Positions 5,404 through 10,991 of a DNA stretch of 11,297 bases are shown piece after piece. Both the position numbers and the translations under genes were made by a program. Location of the stretch: assembly GCA_026395195.1 (NCBI GenBank), contig JAPLZD010000052.1, positions 1-11,297 of the forward strand, read 5' to 3'. The DNA is from Candidatus Staskawiczbacteria bacterium. GTDB taxonomy: Bacteria; Patescibacteriota; Minisyncoccia; Minisyncoccales; Staskawiczbacteraceae. Under the pieces are notes generated by a model. It was not told the origin of the DNA and did no database searches. It worked only from the letters and a program-made list of their open reading frames with translations. The first letter of the stretch is position 1, and each line of letters opens with the position of its first letter.

Positions 5404-6039
5404 ATGATTTCAACAGCAGTTATAACAATTTTTTCTCTGATCATTCTGCTTTTCTCGGTAATAGCTCACGAATTAGCTCATGGTTATGTTGCCTATTCGT
5501 TGGGCGACCCCACAGCCAAATATGCCGGAAGACTAACTTTAAATCCTTTAAGCCATTTAGATTTTTTTGGTTCCATTATATTGCCGGCTCTTCTGTTTCT
5601 TTCAGGAAGCCCGATTTTATTCGGTTATGCAAAACCGGTGCCAATAAACCCTTACAATTTTAAAGATCAAAAATACGGGGAATTAAAGGTTTCTTTTGCC
5701 GGCCCCGCCTCAAACCTTTTGCTGGCAATATTTTTTGGATTAATATTAAGGTTTATGCCTAATGCTGTTATTTTGGCAAATCCTGGCGTGCAAATAGCCC
5801 TTACATATATAGTGGCAATAAATATATGGCTGGCCATATTCAACCTTATACCGGTCCCGCCCTTAGACGGTTCGTGGATACTTTTTAGTTTTTTGCCGAG
5901 AGGCGCCGAAAATGTCAAAATGTTTCTAAAACAATACGGCATTGTCATCCTAATTTTCTTGATTTTATTTGTCGGCTGGTTGTGGGCCGATATCACGGGA
6001 TTTATTTTCCATTTAATAACCGGGCAGTTATTGACTTAA
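5404..6039 (+). CDS. site-2-type zinc metalloprotease, peptidase family M50
   Basis: This 211-residue polytopic membrane protein has the family's metal-binding and catalytic signature. HELAH lies at residues 22-26 inside the first hydrophobic helix. Next comes the GDPTA...AGRLTLNPLSHLDFFG region (34-56), and the third zinc ligand is Asp155 in NLIPVPPLDG (147-156). FAGPASN (98-104) is the usual conserved loop. About five transmembrane segments are visible (3-20, 55-70, 98-118, 128-147, 172-200). The size and motifs match the compact bacterial M50 group without a PDZ domain. Such proteases cut transmembrane helices of regulators or leftover signal peptides; the substrate here is unknown, though the nearby signal-anchored proteins are possible candidates. 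The start is fixed because it lies directly at the predicted transcription start. The rpsL promoter overlaps its last codons. Confidence 0.93.
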   Translation: MISTAVITIFSLIILLFSVIAHELAHGYVAYSLGDPTAKYAGRLTLNPLSHLDFFGSIILPALLFLSGSPILFGYAKPVPINPYNFKDQKYGELKVSFAGPASNLLLAIFFGLILRFMPNAVILANPGVQIALTYIVAINIWLAIFNLIPVPPLDGSWILFSFLPRGAENVKMFLKQYGIVILIFLILFVGWLWADITGFIFHLITGQLLT

Positions 6040-6059
6040 TAGAAATAATTTGTTAAACT
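6031..6059 (+). promoter_or_regulatory. putative promoter of the str-type operon (rpsL)
   Basis: The -35 TTGACT (6031-6036) overlaps the last two sense codons of the M50 gene. A 17-nt spacer leads to an extended -10 TGtTAAACT (6051-6059). The predicted start at about 6065-6067 lies 2-4 nt before the rpsL ATG, so the mRNA would be nearly leaderless. Confidence 0.65.
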
Positions 6060-6068
6060 ATCTGTTAT

Positions 6069-6482
6069 ATGCCAACGATACATCAATTAATAAAGAAAAA
6101 CAGAAGGTCCCAGAAGAAAAGAAAAAAGACCGTTGCTTTGCAGCGCGGTTTTAATGTGCTGAGAAACAGGCCGTCATATTATTCTTCTCCATTTAAAAGG
6201 GGAGTGTGCGTGAAAGTTTTTACCCAAACTCCTAAAAAGCCAAACTCGGCTTTGAGAAAAGTTGCCAGAGTGAAATTGTCAAATGGAATGGAAGTTACTG
6301 CATATATTCCGGGTGAAGGCCACAATTTGCAGGAGCACTCAATTGTTTTAATCAGGGGCGGAAGGGTTAAGGACTTGCCGGGAGTAAGATATCACATTGT
6401 CAGGGGAATTTTGGATACTGCCGGAGTTGAGAATAGAAAACAGGAAAGAAGCAAATACGGAACTAAAAAAGCTAAAGCATAA
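6069..6482 (+). CDS. rpsL: 30S ribosomal protein S12
   Basis: The 137-residue protein carries the S12 signatures KVFTQTPKKPNSALRK (49-64), GEGHNLQEHS (82-91) and RGGRVKDLPGVRYH (96-109). S12 sits at the decoding centre. Lys56 and Lys101 match the E. coli residues K43 and K88, at which substitutions give streptomycin resistance, and both are the sensitive type. Asp102 matches the Asp that is methylthiolated in E. coli. Compared with E. coli and Thermus as recalled, about 13 residues are inserted between 'VAL' and 'PFKRGVC', at roughly residues 25-40 (QRGFNVLRNRPSYYSS region). It is the first gene of the cluster and is followed by rpsG after 2 nt. There is no room for a Shine-Dalgarno site. Confidence 0.97.
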   Translation: MPTIHQLIKKNRRSQKKRKKTVALQRGFNVLRNRPSYYSSPFKRGVCVKVFTQTPKKPNSALRKVARVKLSNGMEVTAYIPGEGHNLQEHSIVLIRGGRVKDLPGVRYHIVRGILDTAGVENRKQERSKYGTKKAKA

Positions 6483-6484
6483 CT

Positions 6485-6949
6485 ATGAGACGAGCTTATA
6501 AAAAACACAAAGTTGCCCCAGACAGAGCTTACAATGACGAGCAAGTTGCAAGATTTGTAAACAAAGTAATGTCTGACGGCAAAAAATCAACTGCGCAAAA
6601 AATTGTGTACCAGGCTTTTGATATTATAAAAGCGCAAACCAAAAAAGAACCCTTGGAAGTTTTTAAATTGGCAATTGAAAATGCCTCGCCAATTTTGGAA
6701 GTAAAACCAAAAAGAATTGGAGGAGCAACTTACCAGGTTCCTATGGAAGTGCGCGGCGAGCGCAGGTTAGCATTAGCCTTTAGATGGATAATAGATGGAG
6801 CAAGGGCAAAAAAAGGAAAACCAATGGCAGAAAAATTGGCTGCAGAATTAATTGACGCCACAAATAACCAAGGCAGCGCATTAAAAAAGAAAAACGATAT
6901 GCACCGCATGGCCGAAGCCAACAAAGCCTTCGCCCACTTTGCAAGATAA
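6485..6949 (+). CDS. rpsG: 30S ribosomal protein S7
   Basis: The 154-residue protein matches S7 over its whole length: MRRAYKKHKVAPDRAYND at the N-terminus, VNKVMSDGKKSTAQKI (26-41), the hallmark VKPKRIGGATYQVPMEV (73-89), then RRLALAFRWI and a C-terminal helix with HRMAEANKAFAHFAR. S7 nucleates assembly of the small-subunit head and touches the E-site tRNA. The ATG lies 2 nt after the rpsL stop, so translation is probably coupled, and no Shine-Dalgarno site is present. It ends 3 nt before fusA. Its length is normal, without the C-terminal extension of some proteobacterial forms. In bacteria with this operon S7 often represses its own operon translationally; no S7-type leader can be recognised here. 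Confidence 0.97.
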   Translation: MRRAYKKHKVAPDRAYNDEQVARFVNKVMSDGKKSTAQKIVYQAFDIIKAQTKKEPLEVFKLAIENASPILEVKPKRIGGATYQVPMEVRGERRLALAFRWIIDGARAKKGKPMAEKLAAELIDATNNQGSALKKKNDMHRMAEANKAFAHFAR

Positions 6950-6952
6950 TTT

Positions 6953-9028
6953 ATGGCTAGGCAACATCCGTTAGAAACATTAAGAAATATTGGAGTTATT
7001 GCGCATATTGATGCAGGAAAAACTACATTTTCCGAGCGTCTTTTGTTTTATACCGGAGTTTCCCATAAAATTGGAGAAGTTCACGAAGGCGACACGGTTA
7101 TGGATTGGATGGTTCAGGAAAGAGAAAGGGGAATTACCATTACTTCGGCCGCCACAACAATGTATTGGAGAAATCACCAGATAAACTTAATTGACACTCC
7201 CGGACATATAGATTTCACTGCAGAAGTTCAGAGGTCGCTTAGAGTGCTAGACGGGGCTGTGGTGGTTTTTGACGGAGTTGCCGGAGTTGAACCACAAAGC
7301 GAAACAGTTTGGCGCCAGGCTGATAAATATATGGTGCCGAGGGTTTGCTTTATAAACAAATTAGACAGAATGGGAGCCAGTTTTGAAAAAAGCTTTAACT
7401 CAATTTTAAAAAAATTAACTCCAAATGCAGTTGCGGTTGCCATTCCCATGGGTTTGGAAGAAAATTTGAAAGGAGTTGTGGACTTAATTAAAATGAAAGC
7501 CCTTTATTTTGAGGGCGACAAGGGAATTGAAGTTGTTGAAAAAGAAATTCCCGAAGAATGGAAAGATGAAGCTCAAACCTGGCATCATAAAATGTTGGAA
7601 AAAATTGCCGGAGAAGACAACACTTTAACAGAAAAGTTTTTGGAGGGAAAAGAAATTTCTGCTGATGAAATTAAAAATGTTTTGAGAAAATCGGTTTTAG
7701 CTTATAAATTAGTTCCTGTTTTTTGCGGAAGTGCTTTAAAAAACAAAGGAGTGCAGCCAATTTTAGACGCAGTTGTTGAATTATTGCCAAGTCCTTTAGA
7801 TGTGCCTGCGCAAAAAGGAACTGATCCTAAAACAGGAGCTGTAATAGAAAAAAAAGCATCAGATGACGAACCGTTTAGCGCCTTGGTTTTTAAAATTGCA
7901 ACAGACCCCTATGTTGGCACGTTAACTTTTTTTAGAGTTTATTCAGGAGTTTTGCAAAAAGGCAGTTATGTTTTGAATGCAAACACCGGCGAGCAGGAAA
8001 GAATTGCCAGAATTTTGAGAATGCATGCTGACGAAAGGCAGGAGTTAGATGTTATTTATGCAGGCGAAATTGGAGCAACAGTTGGCCTGAAAAACACAAG
8101 CACAGGAAACACATTGTGCGACAAAGAACACCCGGTAATTTTGGAAAAAATTGTGTTCCCGGAGCCGGTTATTGGAATTCGTGTGGAACCGAAAACCAAA
8201 TCTGACCAGGAAAAACTTATAATGTCTATAAGGAAACTTACTCAAGAAGACCCGACTTTTAGGATTAAAGAAGACATAGAAACCGGAGAAACAATTATTT
8301 CCGGCATGGGAGAACTGCACTTAGATATTATTGCCGACAGATTGAGAAGAGAATTCAATGTGGAAGCCAATTATGGCAGGCCTCAGGTTGCTTACAAGGA
8401 AACAATTACAACCGAAGCCAATGGAGAAGAAAAATATGTCAGGCAATCGGGCGGAAAAGGCCAATACGGTCATGTTTTGCTTACGGTTAAGCCTAAAGAA
8501 AGGGGACAGGGCTTTGAATTTGTTGATGAAATTAAGGGAGGCGCAATTCCAAAAGAATTTATCAAGCCGGTTGAAAAAGGGGTTGTGGAAGCCATGGACA
8601 AAGGAGTTGTAGCCGGTTATCCAATGGTTGACATTGAAGTTACGCTTTATGATGGAAGTTACCACGAAGTTGACTCCTCGGAATTTGCTTTTAAAATTGC
8701 GGGCTCCATGGCTTTTCAAAAAGCAGCCAAAGCCGCAAAACCTTGTATTTTAGAGCCAATTATGAAAATGGAAATTGTCACCCCCGAAGATTTTTTTGGA
8801 CAGGTTATTTCTGACGTAAACTCAAGAAGGGGACAAATTAAAGAAACTTCTGAAAGAGTGGGAATGAAAATAATTGACGCGCTTGTTCCATTGTCGGAAA
8901 CATTTGGATATGTAACAGCATTAAGGTCTTTGACAGAAGGCAGAGCAAGTTCAACCATGGAATTTGACAGCTATCAGCAGGTGCCAGCCAACGTCGCTCA
9001 GGAAATTATTGAGGGAAAAAGAAAGTAA
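6953..9028 (+). CDS. fusA: translation elongation factor G
   Basis: The 691-residue protein is a complete EF-G, the GTPase that drives translocation of tRNA and mRNA and, with ribosome recycling factor, ribosome splitting. The G-domain motifs are all present: P-loop AHIDAGKTT (17-25), switch I RGITIT (59-64), DTPGH (81-85) with catalytic His85, NKLD (135-138), and CGSALKNKGV as the G5 region. Domain II follows with 'FKIATDPYVGTLTFFRVYSG', domain III with 'MSIRKLTQEDPTF' and 'SGMGELHLDI', domain IV with RQSGGKGQYGHV and 'GYPMVDIEV', and domain V with 'GRASSTMEF'. Length is typical for bacteria. The ATG is 3 nt after rpsG and lacks a Shine-Dalgarno site. In most bacteria tuf follows directly; here about 765 nt, including two opposite-strand genes, intervene. 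Confidence 0.98.
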   Translation: MARQHPLETLRNIGVIAHIDAGKTTFSERLLFYTGVSHKIGEVHEGDTVMDWMVQERERGITITSAATTMYWRNHQINLIDTPGHIDFTAEVQRSLRVLDGAVVVFDGVAGVEPQSETVWRQADKYMVPRVCFINKLDRMGASFEKSFNSILKKLTPNAVAVAIPMGLEENLKGVVDLIKMKALYFEGDKGIEVVEKEIPEEWKDEAQTWHHKMLEKIAGEDNTLTEKFLEGKEISADEIKNVLRKSVLAYKLVPVFCGSALKNKGVQPILDAVVELLPSPLDVPAQKGTDPKTGAVIEKKASDDEPFSALVFKIATDPYVGTLTFFRVYSGVLQKGSYVLNANTGEQERIARILRMHADERQELDVIYAGEIGATVGLKNTSTGNTLCDKEHPVILEKIVFPEPVIGIRVEPKTKSDQEKLIMSIRKLTQEDPTFRIKEDIETGETIISGMGELHLDIIADRLRREFNVEANYGRPQVAYKETITTEANGEEKYVRQSGGKGQYGHVLLTVKPKERGQGFEFVDEIKGGAIPKEFIKPVEKGVVEAMDKGVVAGYPMVDIEVTLYDGSYHEVDSSEFAFKIAGSMAFQKAAKAAKPCILEPIMKMEIVTPEDFFGQVISDVNSRRGQIKETSERVGMKIIDALVPLSETFGYVTALRSLTEGRASSTMEFDSYQQVPANVAQEIIEGKRK

Positions 9029-9034
9029 TTTTTT

Positions 9035-9070
9035 AAAAAAAATCCCTGACAACGATAAAGTCATCAAGGA
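9035..9070 (-). terminator. possible weak terminator for the minus-strand gene pair
   Basis: On the minus strand, a few bases after the stop of the second small gene, TGAC/GTCA (4 bp) extended by TCC/GGA across an uneven bulge is followed by eight T (9042-9035). The stem is weak, so the call is tentative. In the plus direction fusA transcripts meet only short A/T runs here. Confidence 0.35.
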
Positions 9071-9074
9071 TGGA

Positions 9075-9290
9075 CTACACCGGATGGATTAGAGGGCTTG
9101 TTTGTGATTCCAGAACCATTCGGAGTTCTTCGCGGTCTTCGGGTGTCAGCGCTTGCTCGGCCGGCGGTTCGGGTTTTTGTTTCAAGAAAGCCACGATTGA
9201 ATCAAGCTGGCAGCCCTGAAGCTCAAATTCCTTAATGGCGGCCGAAAGCTCTTCTTGCGACTTGTATCTTTTTATTATTCTCCCTTTCAT
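9075..9290 (-). CDS. small unknown protein, second gene of cassette inside the str operon
   Basis: This 71-residue protein is not a family I recognise. The ATG at 9290 is supported by a strong Shine-Dalgarno site, AGGAG, 7 nt upstream. Residues 1-10 are basic (MKGRIIKRYK). Residues 11-37 look like an amphipathic helix (SQEELSAAIKEFELQG, DSIVAFLKQ). A PEPPA linker lies at 40-44, then TPEDREELRMVLESQ, which is probably a second helix. The PEPPA linker followed by an 'E-E-L' helix recurs in the partner gene, and 15 nt encoding it (GGCCGGCGGTTCGGG on the plus strand, 9159-9173) are identical in both. It begins 31 nt after the partner's stop on the same strand. G+C is visibly higher than in fusA or tuf. 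Function is unknown; a small regulatory or protein-binding role is possible but not shown. Confidence 0.75.
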   Translation of the reverse strand: MKGRIIKRYKSQEELSAAIKEFELQGCQLDSIVAFLKQKPEPPAEQALTPEDREELRMVLESQTSPLIHPV

Positions 9291-9393
9291 AGCGTTTCTC
9301 CTTTCGGGGAATTGGTTGAAGTTATTTGTCGTCTTGCAGTTCTTCGGGCAGACCGAGCGGCCGCAAAATTTCTTTTTTGGCCGGCGGTTCGGG
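9159..9393. repeat. 15-nt direct repeat shared by the two cassette genes
   Basis: GGCCGGCGGTTCGGG occurs at 9159-9173 and 9379-9393, 220 nt apart, once in each small gene. On the minus strand it encodes the shared PEPPA linker. Identity at the DNA level, silent sites included, points to duplication or recombination rather than chance. Confidence 0.8.
9291..9302 (-). promoter_or_regulatory. strong Shine-Dalgarno site of the second cassette gene
   Basis: The minus strand reads AGGAGAAACGCT directly before ATG. It is nearly identical to the site of the partner gene (AGGAGAAACGCC before GTG), with the same 7-nt spacing. No other gene in the window has a comparable site. Confidence 0.85.
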
Positions 9394-9552
9394 AATTTCC
9401 CGTTGTGCCAGATAGCCTTGCCAGACGGCCTTTAAAGTCTCTTCGACGCAATTCGCCGGAGCTTCAAGGATTTGTTGGATTCCACCAACCTTTGTTCTAT
9501 CGTCTAAACTATTCGCAAACGCAAGATGCCTAACGGCCTCAATCTTTTCCAC
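9322..9552 (-). CDS. small unknown protein, first gene of cassette inside the str operon
   Basis: This is a 76-residue protein if the GTG at 9552 is used. That start is preferred because AGGAG lies 7 nt upstream in the same 12-nt cassette that precedes the partner's ATG. A longer form from the ATG at 9621 (99 residues) is possible, as that codon lies at the predicted transcription start, but its extra residues would run across a palindrome and look non-protein-like. The product is mostly helical: MEKIEAVRHLAFANS, then GGIQQILEAP, one Cys (35), EETLKAVWQGYLAQ, a PEPPA linker (54-58) and an acidic end, GLPEELQDDK. There is no membrane segment and no DNA-binding or nuclease motif. I do not recognise it. 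It is opposite in strand to fusA and tuf and is richer in G+C than both. Confidence 0.72.
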   Translation of the reverse strand: MEKIEAVRHLAFANSLDDRTKVGGIQQILEAPANCVEETLKAVWQGYLAQREIPEPPAKKEILRPLGLPEELQDDK

Positions 9553-9564
9553 GGCGTTTCTCCT
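9553..9564 (-). promoter_or_regulatory. strong Shine-Dalgarno site deciding a GTG start
   Basis: The minus strand reads AGGAGAAACGCC immediately before GTG (9552-9550). Spacing and sequence match the partner gene's site, which argues for the 76-residue product over the longer ATG form. Confidence 0.85.
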
Positions 9565-9574
9565 GTTTAGGGGG

Positions 9575-9600
9575 AATGATACAGACCTGTCTGAATCATT
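9575..9600. promoter_or_regulatory. 26-nt palindrome in the leader of the cassette, candidate operator or RNA hairpin
   Basis: Arms AATGATACAGAC (9575-9586) and GTCTGAATCATT (9589-9600) pair except for one central mismatch, around a 2-nt centre. The element lies about 20-45 nt after the predicted transcription start of the minus-strand genes and about 10 nt before the Shine-Dalgarno site. No T-run follows in either direction, so it is not an ordinary terminator. Confidence 0.6.
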
Positions 9601-9626
9601 TGGGATTGTCAAAGAATACATAGTAT

Positions 9627-9654
9627 AGTATAATCAAATTACTGAAAAAGTCAA
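9627..9654 (-). promoter_or_regulatory. putative promoter of the minus-strand cassette
   Basis: The minus strand shows -35 TTGACT (9654-9649), a 16-nt spacer and -10 TATACT (9632-9627, five of six consensus bases). Transcription would begin near 9620, leaving a leader of about 68 nt before the GTG. It is back to back with the tuf promoter, with 17 nt between the -35 boxes. Confidence 0.6.
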
Positions 9655-9671
9655 CGTTGCGATAATAACAC

Positions 9672-9700
9672 TTGACTATTGTAAAATAATATAATAAGAT
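9672..9700 (+). promoter_or_regulatory. putative tuf promoter
   Basis: A -35 TTGACT (9672-9677), a 17-nt spacer and -10 TAAGAT (9695-9700) are present; a consensus TATAAT at 9690-9695 is an alternative but lies only 12 nt from the -35. The leader would be about 87 nt. The promoter lets tuf-rpsJ be transcribed apart from rpsL-rpsG-fusA. Confidence 0.5.
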
Positions 9701-9718
9701 AATAAATACATAAAAAAA

Positions 9719-9779
9719 TTTAAAATTTGAAATTTAAAATTTGAAATACAAATGTATTAAAAATTAAAAATTTCAAATT
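9719..9779. repeat. AT-only tandem and inverted repeats in the tuf leader
   Basis: TTTAAAATTTGAAA occurs twice in tandem (9719-9732, 9733-9746). AATTTGAAAT (9738-9747) is inverted as ATTTCAAATT (9770-9779). Between them ATACA-AA-TGTAT (9746-9757) is another small palindrome. The element fills most of the predicted tuf 5' leader and could form weak hairpins. Confidence 0.65.
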
Positions 9780-9793
9780 AAAAATTCGCAAAT

Positions 9794-10990
9794 ATGGCAA
9801 CAGAAAAATTTGAGAGGACAAAACCTCACGTAAACATTGGTACCATCGGCCACGTTGACCATGGAAAAACCACATTGTCAGCTGCAATCATGAAAGTTTC
9901 AGGATTGCGCGGTTTTAAGCATTCAGATAAGAACGTTGACCAGATTGACGCTTCTCCTGAAGAAAAAGCCAGAGGGGTGACTATTTCAATTACTCACTTA
10001 GAGTGCGAAACTCCAAAAAGGCACTATGCCTTGATTGACTGCCCCGGACACGCCGACTACATTAAGAACATGATTACAGGAGCTGCCCAAATGGACGGAG
10101 GAATTTTGCTTGTTTCTGCTCCAGACGGCCCAATGCCCCAGACAAAAGAACACATTCTTTTGGCTCACCAGGTTGGTTTGCCAAGTTTAGTTGTGTTTAT
10201 GAATAAGTGCGACATGGTTGATGACCCGGAAATTTTGGATTTGGTTGAATCGGAAGTCAGGGAATTATTGAAGAAAAACAAATACCCTGGAGATGAAATT
10301 CCTATTATAAGAGGTTCTGCCACAGAGGCATTAAAAGCAACCTCATTGGATGATCCAAAAGTAAAGCCAATTATTGAATTGCTTGATGCCTGCGACAATT
10401 ACATTCCCGAGCCAAAAAGAGAATTGGATAAGCCTTTTGCCATGGCCATTGAAGACGTTTTCTCAATTGAAGGCAGGGGAACAGTTGCTACCGGAAGAAT
10501 TGAAAGAGGAGTTATCAAGCCAAACGAGGAAGTTGAAATTATTGGAATGAGGCCAACTCAAAAAACAGTAATTGTTTCGGTTGAAATGTTCCAGAAATCA
10601 TTAGACGAAGGAAGAGCCGGAGACAACGTTGGCTTGCTTTTGAGAGGTTTGAAAAAAGAAGATGTTGAAAGAGGACAAGTTATTTGCAAGCCCGGTTCAA
10701 TTACTCCTCACACAGAATTTGATGGAGAAGTCTATGTTTTGTCAAAAGATGAAGGCGGAAGGCATACGCCATTTTTCACAGGATATAAACCTCAATTATA
10801 TATTCGAACATCTGATATTACCGGTGACGTAACTTTGCCGGAAGGAACCGAAATGGTAATGCCTGGAGACACTGCAAACTTGAAGATTAAATTAATTGCT
10901 CCTGTAGCCTTGGAAGAAAAGCAGGGTTTTGCCATTAGAGAGGGTGGAAAAACAGTGGGAGCCGGAGTTGTAACAAAGATCATTAAATAA
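9794..10990 (+). CDS. tuf: translation elongation factor Tu
   Basis: The 398-residue protein is a complete EF-Tu, the GTPase that brings aminoacyl-tRNA to the ribosomal A site. Visible motifs: P-loop GHVDHGKT (19-26), switch I RGVTISITH (60-68) with the Mg-binding Thr63, DCPGH (82-86) with catalytic His86, NKCD (137-140) and the G5 GSATEAL. Domain 2 includes 'FSIEGRGTVATGRIERGVI', and domain 3 includes 'GGRHTPFFTGYKPQLYIRT' and ends 'REGGKTVGAGVVTKII'. Switch I reads 'VTISITHLE' where E. coli has 'ITINTSHVE', a mild variation. The start is certain from the conserved MATEKFERTKPHVNIGTIGH. It has no Shine-Dalgarno site and a repeat-rich leader. Its stop is 1 nt before the ATG of rpsJ. Confidence 0.98.
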   Translation: MATEKFERTKPHVNIGTIGHVDHGKTTLSAAIMKVSGLRGFKHSDKNVDQIDASPEEKARGVTISITHLECETPKRHYALIDCPGHADYIKNMITGAAQMDGGILLVSAPDGPMPQTKEHILLAHQVGLPSLVVFMNKCDMVDDPEILDLVESEVRELLKKNKYPGDEIPIIRGSATEALKATSLDDPKVKPIIELLDACDNYIPEPKRELDKPFAMAIEDVFSIEGRGTVATGRIERGVIKPNEEVEIIGMRPTQKTVIVSVEMFQKSLDEGRAGDNVGLLLRGLKKEDVERGQVICKPGSITPHTEFDGEVYVLSKDEGGRHTPFFTGYKPQLYIRTSDITGDVTLPEGTEMVMPGDTANLKIKLIAPVALEEKQGFAIREGGKTVGAGVVTKIIK

Positions 10991-10991
10991 A

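Noticed and set aside
9235..9533. Plus-strand open frames opposite the small gene pair
   Set aside because: They lack ribosome-binding sites, whereas the minus-strand genes have strong ones in matching cassettes; they also run antisense through both genes.
9575..9600. Intrinsic terminator
   Set aside because: The palindrome is strong but has no T-run on either strand.
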